Positions 42,584-52,269 of a stretch of 64,000 nt of DNA are shown here, one piece after another; within the stretch, counting starts at the first letter, position 1; the number at the start of each line of letters is the position of its first letter. The position numbers and the translations under genes were made by a program. Origin of the DNA: Massospora cicadina (lineage: Eukaryota; Entomophthoromycota; Entomophthoromycetes; Entomophthorales; Entomophthoraceae); NCBI GenBank assembly GCA_022478985.1, contig JAKSZP010009254.1, forward strand, positions 1 to 64,000, in the 5' to 3' direction. Below the pieces are notes generated by a model. It was not told the DNA's origin, ran no database searches, and saw only the letters and a program-made list of their open reading frames with translations.

Positions 42584-43741
42584 TGTTGGGATTTTTTGCC
42601 CTTATTCCCAGCCTGCTAGATTACCTGGAATCGCTAGGGGAAAATCCCCTAAGGTGAAGTGAATTGGAAATCAGTTGGCCCAAGTTTCAGAGTAACTACG
42701 TTCAGGGGGTTTTGGGATATTTGCTTGGTTGTATCCATCGGGGATTGATCTGTATGAATACTTAAGATATCATCGGGCAGAGTTGCCAATAAAATAGGAG
42801 TATCTGATAGTAATTAACTATCAGGTGTACCAATTGGGATCAGTTGGGTTTCATCACCAACTGATTGGGAATAAATAGCAAGTTGTGAGGCGAGTGATGC
42901 CACATGCAACTAGAAAATTGATTGGTTGGTGTGTGACCTGCCTTAATGGGTAATAAGTCCCATCACCTAAGCAGGTCACTAGCCAAATATGGTTGGTTCG
43001 CTTGGATTGAGAGGAAAACGTCAGGGACACGTTTTATGACTCTTTACGTTTAGGTCTCGAGGATGTCCAACATAAGAAATCCTAGCCAAGATGGGGAAGA
43101 CCATAACTGCCAAGATGAGGATGGGCGATTCAATGGCAACAGCAGCCGTTTCAGTGAAGAGGTGTCAACCAAGGGTTAGACAGCCAAATTCCCCATAATA
43201 TATTCCCTAGGGTTCACTTTAATAAACAGTCAAATAACAGTTAGTGAGTTAGATAATAAGAGTTATTTAGTTATAAGTTATCCATTTGGTATATAGTTAA
43301 ACCATCATCAGCTTCCATTGTGCTGTTCTGTCTCAAGGATATTATTGCTGTATGCAATAATTGGAAGACTCTTAGAGAAAAGAGTAAAGAACTGAGCAGG
43401 TATTTAGAGAAGAAGGAGCCACAATTGGGGATAGCTGCCAACTGTGTGTTGGACCAAAGAGACTGTCACCGGGGTATCTCAGCAAAGATCAGGTGGACAA
43501 GAGGAAGGGAACGAATCCCTACAAGTATGACATCATGAGTATTTAATCAGGAATACTGGCCAAGCATTGGGCCAAAATATAATTCCTACTCAACTATGGA
43601 TAATAGTCTCCATACTATTATTGATTAATAATTCATTCTATTATACAACATGATGAAGTGCACAAGGAAACAAAACCTGTACAGTAAAAAGGTTACTATG
43701 GTTGCTTGCCAATAACAACCCAACCAAAGTAAATTTTTACA
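42584..43741 (+). repeat. Gyp-3 3' LTR
   Basis: 1158 bp, the same length as the 5' LTR. About 17 differences in the first 124 bp against about 5 in the 219 bp at 43320-43538. Followed by the target duplication TGCAG. Confidence 0.9.
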
Positions 43742-43746
43742 TGCAG

Positions 43747-44526
43747 TCAAGCCTTAGTCCAGGCTTTCACGTATGAACTGATAGTGGCTCAGCCTGCCAC
43801 CAAATCCTTTGATGTTAGTTTAAATTAGAATTCCACCCCTTAAAAAGCGCCAGTTTAGTAAAAATTTGAGGGCACTGATACCTGCTTGGACCTACTACAA
43901 AATCAAACACTATTTAACCAATTGCATCGCACTGAGGAGGTTGTTGGTTGATTCTCTTTATTTCCTTTACAATAAAATTCCTACTAGTACCTAAATTTTT
44001 CTATTTTACTTTAATTCTTCTTGCCAATGTCCTGATGGCACTAACTTTGTGGCCCATCAGCCCCTACACTGGATGGGCTTTACCAGTTTTGATGATTACA
44101 ATCAATCTTATCATAGTCAACTGGATCCAATGGGCAAGAAAATTCTGAGAATTTTACCCTTATTATTGAAGCTATCCGTTATCAATATTAGAATCCTGTG
44201 ACCTCATATATCTCACTTTAAAACAAGGATCCGCCCCCTTGTCTCTATTTTAGTGATGAACCCTTCCACCAGTAATCCTGAAGTAGTAAACCCAGTAGTA
44301 CCATCCCCTGCAGCAATACCTGCAGGGTCTGAGGTTGTTTCTGTTTAGTTCATTACAAGGTTTCTTTTCACGCTCATCCCACATCAACAAAACATTTTTA
44401 CCCAATTTACAGCTCAATATAGTGTCATTTATGTGGCAATGTCACTGGAATTCTGGCTTGCTTTTGGAAGCTCATGCATCCTGACTGGCAGGCATGTCTA
44501 AACTTTTTCTTCCAGTGTTCCTTACA
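43747..44526 (+). repeat. Gyp-2 (+) 3' LTR, right part
   Basis: Continues after Gyp-3 with tcaagccttagtccaggc, matching 23018 onward. It includes an L2 start region (LWPISPYTGWALPVLMITIN, 44050-44110) and ends GTGTTCCTTACA at 44526. At the position of the TAG stop in the 5' LTR (about 23774) it has CAG. Confidence 0.82.
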
Positions 44527-44531
44527 GAGTG

Positions 44532-44548
44532 CTCCCCCAGGTTTCACA
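44532..44548 (-). repeat. Old Gyp-2-like LTR, outer 17 bp
   Basis: ctcccccaggtttcaca is, reversed, TGTGAAACCTGGGGGAG, matching the LTR start TGTAAGTCCAGGGGAAC. It completes the LTR at 21110-22368 that Gyp-2 (+) split. Confidence 0.5.
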
Positions 44549-44968
44549 TCCTTTAGTTGGCAGCAGTAACTAAATGGAAAAAAGCTTATGGTGCTTGATT
44601 TGGCTCATATTCTTAAGGTATATTTAAAGCTGATGCAATATTTCCAACACCAAATAGGCCCATGTAAAATTGTTAGTCAAATGATTTGGGCTTAAAGAGT
44701 CAAATTACCTTATTGAGGGAATTATTACAGTAAACTTTATAAGTTTAAGAAGTGTAATGTAAAATCTAATTGACATATTGTTAAATAAAAAAAATTAAGA
44801 GTCATTTATTGACCAATCAGTGTGTAAAATTCAAGATTGTATTAAGGTTTTAGTCATTTATAGAATAATTTAATGAGATAGATTAGCTCCTGAGATTTCG
44901 CCAAGGCTTTCACTTCTTGGAAGCAATCGATATTTAATATTATATATATTAACATTATCTGTTAATTG
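44549..44968. other. AT-rich spacer, no gene seen
   Basis: About 420 bp without coding motifs. Its last 18 bp (44951-44968) are the left copy of the LINE-A2 target duplication. Confidence 0.5.
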
Positions 44969-45228
44969 AGACCAAGACAAAAAGCGCTCATAGAATTATG
45001 GTTCCCACTCTGGTTCCTCCACACAGACCCTTTCCTTCACACTTGTTCCATAGCAAGGGAAACCCCCTCAGAGTAGTGCACCAACCCCCCATACCTGGCA
45101 GTCCCGTTGGCAACAGGGGTAACTTGAGTACCCTGGGGTGCCCAATAATTATATTTCTTAGTTATTCTCTTAGTTTCACATATATTCGGTAATGTCTGTC
45201 CCCTGGTCAGCTTAACTCAGTTAAATAA
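44969..45228 (+). mobile_element. LINE-A copy 2: 260-bp 3' fragment with 18-bp target duplication
   Basis: The reverse complement of LINE-A copy 1 near 640-370 (ggttcccactctggttcctc, ggtgcccaata, ggtaatgtctgtcccctggt), ending cagttaaataa. The 18-bp duplication AACATTATCTGTTAATTG lies at 44951-44968 and 45229-45246 without mismatch. Only the 3' end was copied, the usual result of abortive target-primed reverse transcription. Confidence 0.92.
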
Positions 45229-45373
45229 AACATTATCTGTTAATTGTTATCTTTATCTTCAATGTATCTTGATCCTCATCTAACAAATTAACTTATTTTA
45301 TTATTTCTAAGTTATTACCTCAGGCCTTCATTCCAAAAAAATATGAACAATTTTTGATATCACCCTATGCTTA

Positions 45374-45625
45374 TTGAAGGGGTTACATGATACAAGTGTG
45401 AGAATTCATGCAGATGGATTTTGTAGAGAAACTGAGTACTACATAACAGCTGATGATGGAGAGAAACAAATAGTATGGGCATTTGAGAGGATAACTTCAG
45501 AACGGGTTATCTGCACAATAAATGAGAGAGAAGTGGTTCCAATGGCTCCAGGGAAGGTGAAGCAAGCACTTTATCCCAATCCAATATGCGTAGAAAAACA
45601 CATAGAACTTAAAATTCCTAACTAA
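45374..45625 (+). CDS. Unrecognised 83-codon frame
   Basis: Charged, non-repetitive protein with VRIHADGFCRETEYYITADD and CTINEREVVPMAPGKVKQAL; ends at TAA 45623-45625. Composition looks more protein-like than the surrounding AT-rich frames, so it may be an exon or a remnant of an old element. I recognise no family, and no upstream or downstream exon could be joined with confidence. The first codon of the open stretch is not necessarily the start. Confidence 0.25.
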   Translation: MKGLHDTSVRIHADGFCRETEYYITADDGEKQIVWAFERITSERVICTINEREVVPMAPGKVKQALYPNPICVEKHIELKIPN

Positions 45626-47015
45626 AAAAGGAGCATGGTAATGGAGATCTCTTTCCACCTTTCTATTTGCATACCTTTTTGGCCAAATTCCCCATACCAT
45701 GAGGAGAAACATATGACTGAAGAACAGCACAAGTAGCGGCCAGAGTTTAATGAGAGATCATATCAGAAATGAAGGAAAGAGCTTGTAGCATCAAGTGATT
45801 TTTGAAGCTGGAGACTGAGGATACTTTTAAACAATCTTAACTTAGCAGTTTAATCTTTTGAATTCACTCAGGTAAGTGTTGAGCAGGAGTAACCCTTGCA
45901 ACATAGTGAGTTATGCTTACAATGCCTCTGGATCCCATAAAGTAAACCTTAAATGAGCAGGTGATACCTCCACTGCAATGACCATCTCATCACAACATGG
46001 GAAGTTTTTATAAGAGTAGTTACATTGTGAGTGGTAGAAGAGACTTCAAGGCAGCTAGCAGTCGTGAGCTTCAGGAGATATATTACCATACTGTCTAAGC
46101 ATAAAATTGAGGTGACCACACTGATAAACACAATGGCAAAAACCACAAGGGGAAGATTAACAATCCTGGGGAGTTGGGGAGGATGGAACTAGCACAAACA
46201 TACCAGATAAAAGTAGAATCAAGCAATACATGGAGTCTTTTGCACAACAATGCAAAGAAAAGATTTCAACGGCAGCCACAATATACGCCAATTTCATTAA
46301 GCAGGTATAAGTAGACAGCGTTAGCCAAATGGTTAATGTCAAAATGATTTGGATCTACTCATTGAGTAAATCATTACAGAGAACGATGTAGAATATCTAA
46401 AGTCTCTAGCGAATCCATGTGACTATATTATTTATAAAATAATAATGTAAGTTAGAGTTGTTTATTATCAAAATTGTGAAAAAGCGGAGAACAACATTTG
46501 GGGTTTGGTTTTTTATATACTTCAGAAAATGAAATAGGTATAAAGTTTAGTAGACTTGAAATTCATGGCAGCAAATAGTGTTAAATTTTGCCACAATTGT
46601 TGGCTAATAACTATTTTTATATTTTAATTGTATCTCAATCCCCAATAATTAAACCAATTTATTGTTTATTTTTGAGTTTTTTCCTTGAGGGTTTTCATGG
46701 CTAAAGTTATGGAATACTTTATGGCAATATAAAAGTTTAACCACTGATTAAACTAAAAACTTGTGAAATAAAATGAGATTTTCTGATGGTCTTCTAGAAG
46801 TTAATGCTAATGTTTTGGAGTTTACCTTTACTATACAAGGAATGGTTATAGAAGTCTACTAAGATGATATCAAAAGAAATAGATTAAAATTTATAGTTTT
46901 TATAAATCTTGATACTATAATACATGCTATTGAATTATTACTCACCACATGATTTCAACAACTATTCTTAGAGTGATAAAACTAGCATGCTTTTTACCCC
47001 TATGAGCTTAGAGAT
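45626..47015. other. Spacer of unknown origin, no gene seen
   Basis: About 1.4 kb, moderately AT-rich. Short frames on both strands lack motifs. It could include a very old transposon, but nothing aligns with other parts of the window. Confidence 0.4.
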
Positions 47016-48163
47016 TATTGGGATTTTTTCCCATATTCTCAGATGGCTAGATTACCAGGAATCACTAGGGGATAATTCCCTAATGCGAGGTGAATTGGAA
47101 GATGGTTGACCCTGATTTTGGGGTAACTATGTTTGGGGGTTTTTAGGATATTTTCTTGGTCAGATCTGTTGAGGATCAATCTGGATGAATGCTTAAGATC
47201 TTTTCCGGCAGAGCTGCCAAAAAAATAGGGGCATCTGATAGTTGAATAACTATCAAGTGTACTGATTGGGATTGGTCAGGTTTTATCACCAACTGATTGG
47301 GAATGTAAGGAGTAAGTTGCAAGGAAATTGATGCAGCTTGCAACTAGCAAATCAATCAGTTGGGTTGTGACCTGCCTTAATGGGTAACAAGTCCCATTAC
47401 CTAATCATGCCACTTGCTAAATATGGTTGGTTCATTTGGATTGAGAGGAAGACGTTAGGGAAACGTTTTTTGACTCTTTCCGTTTAGGTCTTGAGGATGT
47501 CCAATGACGGAATCCTAGCCAGGATGGGGAGGACCATCGCTGCTGAGACAAAGATAGATGATTCAACAGCAATGGCTGCCGTTTTATCAAAGAGGTGTCA
47601 ACTGAGGGTTAGGTGCCTAATCCTCCATTATGGATTCCCCTAGAATTCACTAATAAAAAAAAGTATTTACCAGAACAGTAAAGTAGCACAGATTATACAG
47701 TAGATATAATAGCTTAGTAAACTTTATCAGCATCCATTTGTTCTATTCTTTCTAAAGGATATTATTGCTGTGTGCGATAATTGGGAGACTCTTTAAGGAA
47801 AAGAGTAAGGATCTTAGTGGAGATCCGGAGAAGAAGCAGAATCAAATCAGGGATTGATGCAATTATGTTTCAAACCAGAGAAACTGTAAACGGTAATCTA
47901 AGAGAATATTGGGTTAGATGGTATGAGAGAATGAATCCCTATTCCAAGATATCACAAGTATTTTGAGCGGAATTAATGGCCAAGCGTTGGGCCAAGATCT
48001 AGGACTTCCATTCAACTACTTATAATAATCATCATACTATTATCAATCCATCATATCAACTATTATACAACATGGACGAATTGCACACAAACCCAAACCT
48101 GTGTAAGAAATAAGTTTATAGAAGTTATTGGCTGAAAGTAGTCAATACCCATAGATTTTTACA
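47016..48163 (+). repeat. Gyp-3 solo LTR, diverged
   Basis: 1148 bp from TATTGGGATTTTTTCCC to GATTTTTACA, aligning with the Gyp-3 LTRs along their whole length (gtgacctgccttaatgggta, ggatattattgctgtgtgc). The first G of TG is A here. Flanks GAGAT and CACAT match at three of five bases, consistent with a decayed 5-bp duplication. Confidence 0.8.
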
Positions 48164-48569
48164 CACATATAGGTGTTTTTATTTAGTAATAACTAGAGTA
48201 ATTATTGTTAAAGTTATATGCATTACTGTAGTTTGTTTTAGCATAGATTTACCACTATAACCATGTAGTAATAAAAGATAAAGCTTCAGGTGCCCTTTCA
48301 TAGTAAAAAGAGCTTATAATATACTAATTGCAAATGCACTTAATCTAAGTTACTTAACAAGTAGTAACCATTTTTGATATTTGACTTAGTATGAAATCAT
48401 ATACAATTCATGGTTATGGTTTTTAGATAAATTAACGGATTCTACATGATAATTCACCTTAGTCCTTTTGTTTGCAATAAATAAAGGCAAACAGAAATTA
48501 AAAGCTTTGTAATAAAGTCATATAATATTACCTTAACTTTATTCTATCATAAGAAAAACCTAATCAAAT
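48164..48569. other. AT-rich spacer, no gene seen
   Basis: About 400 bp between the solo LTR and LINE-A copy 3. No motif recognised. Confidence 0.5.
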
Positions 48570-48724
48570 TTTTATTTATTTAACCAAGGTAAGCCGACCA
48601 GGGGATGGATAATACCAATATTTAATGGGATGGGGGGTGAAGTATAGCAAGATTTAGGCACCCCATAGTAGAAGAGCTACCTCTGTTGACAGCTGGTACT
48701 TCCAGGTGTAAGGGGTTGAATGTC

Positions 48725-49930
48725 TTACTCCAAAGGGGTTTCCTCTGTTATGGAGCAGGTGTGGAGAAAGGGGACCATATGCAGAAACCAGACTGGGAAC
48801 CATGATTCAACAAGGTGTTGTTGCTTTGGCCTCATGTATTCATATAGCCAGGCTTGAAAGTGTTCCAGTAAGTGTAGGTGCAATTTGCTGATTGTCCCAC
48901 GGATGGTTGGCACAGTTCCTTTGAAGGCATCCAGTGTTATGGTGAAGATTGTCCACATTGCAATGGCGTTACTATGCAGGAAGTGGAGTGTTGGTGGTAT
49001 TGGGTATACAAGTTGGAGTGTGAGGAGGCTTCTGGAGATTGACAGCTCCTGGTCATTGTGGGTTTTAAGCAGATGTGCAACTACCCACCATATGGCTCTA
49101 GATGTGGGGGCATGCTTTGAGTCGGTGGTGTAGGGTGCATTACCCTCCAAATGCTGCGCACACTTCATGAAGAAAGTTAGAGCTGCTGCTGTTCTGTATG
49201 TTCTTCTGAGGCAACACCAGGTGTTAGCTCTTACCCTTGGCTGGAGGAGCGGATGATGTTAGCCTCCATATTGCCCTCTGTGTTGTGAGATCACACGGGA
49301 TGTCTAGAGCATCTAGGTAGTCAATTCTCACGATGAAAGGGGACACGTCATGAGTCCCTTTGGGGGGGTGGTTGTCTGGTTTCCTTAGCATGAAGCAAGC
49401 TCTGGGCATTCCCCTTCCCTAACTAGTGCTTGTGTTAGTGATGGTCCACCCCATGAGCTGAATAGTGCAGATGAGGCGGTGGAAGTGAGGGGGTTCCATG
49501 TGGGTCCGCTGCTTTTGGGGTAGTTTGCAAGGTATGTGAGCAGGCTGGATTGGATTTGTGGGCTGTATAGTTTGAGCGCCTGTGCCAAGTTGGCCCTCGA
49601 CGCTCTATACCAGTGTTGTTGTGGGAGGTCTGGGGCTAGGACTTCCTTTAACCAGGTTCCCAATATGCAGTTGGTTTGGACCTCAAAGTCTATTAGGCCT
49701 ATGCATCAGTTGGAGCGTGGTCTGAAGAGTGTTTCCACTCGCACAGGTGGCCGGGACCCATGCCACAGCCATCCCTGGATAAGTGCGAGGATTGAGGATA
49801 TGAATGAAGATGAGAAGGAGATTGCATGGGCGGTGAGACACAGCATCAAAAGGATGAGTGAGTTGGCAACTGTTACTTGCCCCATTGGTCCTGGGGATCT
49901 TCCCTTAAGGGAGGCGACGCGGTTGGACAC
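48725..49930 (-). pseudogene. LINE-A copy 3 ORF2: C-terminal part
   Basis: Frames with RVASLKGRSPGPMGQVTVAN, GTWLKEVLAPDLPQQHWYRA, LDIPCDLTTQRAIWRL and DAFKGTVPTIRGTISKLHLH, which match copy 1 piece by piece. Three frame breaks. Confidence 0.68.
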
Positions 49931-50218
49931 CTGCTGTAGTGTATGTTCTCAATTGTCTCATTGGCATACCCCCTATTTCCAGCCATATCCCAAGGTGACG
50001 GACAGGGTTGGGTGTAAGAGATGATGCAAAGGGTAGGATGATTGGGTTGTTTCTTCGTGAGGAGCTGTGGTGTTCATGTATTGTGGTTCAGTTATTAGTG
50101 TACTTTCCTAGGAGGATTAATTCCCTTTTTATTTTGTTAAGCGATGCGTTTCTCACAATGGAATATTCCTCTAGGGTGCGTTCCAGCTGTCAGGAATCAT
50201 TGTTGTTAACTACACCTG

Positions 50219-51462
50219 TCATGAAGTTATCCACAAAGGCTTGTGTCTTGATTGTTGGTTGACCTTATGCAGTGATGCCCATGAGGCGTGAGTCAGAAAT
50301 GCGAAGGAGTTTATCAAAACTATAATTGTGTAGCTGTGGGCTGAGGGGTCCCCTTGTTTGAGCCCTCTGCGTGGTGTGATCTTGTTAGTCAGAAAGCCAG
50401 GGCTGCAGACAGTCAAGGATGTGGACTCTGTAAGGAGCATTGTCCAGTCTAAAAATCTGGGTGGGAGTTTGAAGGCGCTAAGGCATTCCTTCAGGTACAA
50501 TTAACTAAAGCGGTCATGTGCCATCTCCAGATTTAGGAATACCAGGGCTCCAGTTGCTCTGGACTGGCATATATTGGCGATGAAGTGTATATTGGTTCTG
50601 ATTGAACGCCCTTGTATGAACCTAAAATGATTGGGCAACAGGACTTTGGAGGCTAGTGTGCCTAATCTGGTGGCTAAAATTTTTGCAAGTAGTTTTGTAT
50701 CAGTGTTAGAGTGTGCATTTGGGCGCATTTCTCCAGGTCCACTTTGTCGCCCTTCTTAAACAGTGATATGACTTAGGAGTCCAGGCCACCAGGTAGGAGG
50801 CATGTCTCCAGCAGGCACTGGTTTATTGATGCCAAGAGGAGGGGGGCGATTTTCTTGAAGTATTTTTGTAGAATTTGTAGGGTATCTCATCAGGACCTGA
50901 GCTTTTCCTACGTGGTGCACTGTGGACTGTGTCCCAGAGCTTCTCCTGTGTGATTAGGTTTAGGAGATTATAGTCTGGCGATGTGCTTTGTATTCCAGTG
51001 GTGTGTATAATATCGTTAATTTTTGGGGGTTGGTTGGGGTATCTAGTATAGTTCAGTGTAGTAGTGGTGTACTTCCCCCTTGACCTCCGCTGGGTCAGTT
51101 GCCATGGTACCATCTATTTTTGGACCTGTAAGCATGAAGACTGGTTGCCGTGGAAGTGGAATTGATGGAAGAAGTACGTCAAGCAGGTTTCGCCTTATTT
51201 TATGACTTTCTCTTTCTCAATACTTTGATTCTGTGCTGGTGTTAGAAGATGAGGGCGTTTAGGTGGGCAGAAATTTTCCGCCCATTTGCGCCCCAGTTGG
51301 GAAGCTATACCCAGATTTTGAGGTATTGAGCTCAAGGTGGTCCAGTTCTGACAAGGTGCACCTAATTGTGGCTGTGTCAGCAGTGTACTTACATGAGGTG
51401 AGATGGCGAGTATTATTTATTAGTTCAGCTTTGACTTCTGCACAGGTTTTGATGGGATACAA
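50219..51462 (-). pseudogene. LINE-A copy 3 ORF2: RT N-terminal part
   Basis: Frames in order: AEVKAELINNTRHLTSCKYT (51462-51259), KSSGPDEIPYKFYK (51113-50823, RT motif 1), NHFRFIQGRSIRTNIHFIAN with ATGALVFLNLEMAHDRFS (motif A, Asp retained), and YLKECLSAFKLPPRFLDWTM with RRGLKQGDPS (motif B). FADD is not readable. At least four frame breaks. Confidence 0.7.
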
Positions 51463-51650
51463 TACAAATGGGGTGCAAATTTTGTGTTTGTGGCCTCATG
51501 TTCGACCAAGTTGTATTTTGTGCAACTTTATGTTTTCCAGGTGTAGCTTCCTCCAGGTCAACAACTGTGTGGTGGTTCAGGTTGGTGAGAGCTGTGTTGG
51601 ATTTTACGGTTGTTAGAGCTTTCTGGTGCTTGGTTATACCTAAGCTCCAA

Positions 51651-52269
51651 CAATAAAGGGATGAACACCACTTATTCTAAATATATTCAAATACTATAAT
51701 ATTAAAAAACTGGGGTTTTAGGGAATTTTATTAGTATCAATAAGAGAATAAAAAATGTATACACTCAATATTGTATCCTTTATTATTTAAATGGGATTGA
51801 GGGTTGAGGGAAATTCTATGAGACATTCAGAATAGCTTAGACTAGTCCAAATTAGGTAATATGGAAAAATAGCCTATTGAAGCTCAGAAACTTGCTTCAC
51901 TTTTGCTACATTATGTATGGGGAGATATCTTTTGGCATGACATACCCATGAGGTAACATTTTGATAAATTTTAGCCAATCCCTATTTGATAAAATTATTT
52001 CACCTTGGGGGACCTCAACCACAACTATAAAAGGGGGTGGTCCCAGCTTAGGTATTGGAAGGAAGTTGGACAGGGCAGGGGGAGAAACTGCCAATATGGC
52101 TCCTCAAGTTCCCTCGCATAATCAGATCATCAACTTCTTTATTGAGGGTTCATTGCCTGTAAATTATTAGAAAATGTGTTACCCCAAATTGTGGGATTCC
52201 ACTAAGAATTAGCCAGGGTCTTTTGGCTGATTAGATCATTATTATCATTAAATAAAATTACTCATTGTT
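51651..52269 (-). other. Presumed Gyp-1 (-) LTR remainder, no gene seen
   Basis: AT-rich, non-coding. tttatagttgtggttgagg on the minus strand near 52025 is TATA-like. Its position across half-LINE C from the LTR start at 54293 suggests it is LTR sequence. The last 12 bp (52258-52269) are the left target duplication of copy C. Confidence 0.4.

Larger units (their letters stand above)
29661..43741 (+). mobile_element. Gyp-3: complete LTR retrotransposon with nested Gyp-2 (-)
   Basis: Two 1158-bp LTRs (29661-30818 and 42584-43741, both TGTTGGG...TTTTTACA) are flanked by a perfect 5-bp duplication TGCAG (29656-29660 and 43742-43746). The internal region totals about 5.7 kb after removing Gyp-2 (-) (33055-39120). 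Order: unknown gag-like region, pre-RT segment, a deleted RT, RNase H, integrase, repeat block, antisense ORF, polypurine tract, LTR. Loss of the RT core makes it non-autonomous. Confidence 0.92.
22369..44526 (+). mobile_element. Gyp-2 (+): full-length Ty3/gypsy chromovirus, carrying nested insertions
   Basis: 5' LTR 22369-23802; internal region with gag, protease, RT, RNase H, integrase and chromodomain to 29016; 3' LTR 29017-29660 plus 43747-44526, split by Gyp-3. Flanks are GAGTA (22364-22368) and GAGTG (44527-44531), a 5-bp duplication with one change. Without nested insertions the element is about 7.3 kb. LTRs begin TGTAAGTCC or TGTAAATCC and end TGACA or TTACA. Many stops and frameshifts: this copy is dead. 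Confidence 0.85.
48570..51650 (-). mobile_element. LINE-A copy 3, about 3.1 kb, 5'-truncated
   Basis: Minus-strand LINE with the same tail as copies 1 and 2 (GGTATTATCCATCCCCTGGT, cggcttacc, then TTAAATAAATAAA at 48570-48582). It reaches further 5' than copy 1, through the RT start to the region after the endonuclease. The 5' edge near 51650 is approximate and no target duplication was found. Confidence 0.78.

Noticed and set aside
48540..51680. Target duplication for LINE-A copy 3
   Set aside because: No matching words of 8 bp or more were found near the two ends, and the 5' end is not precisely known.
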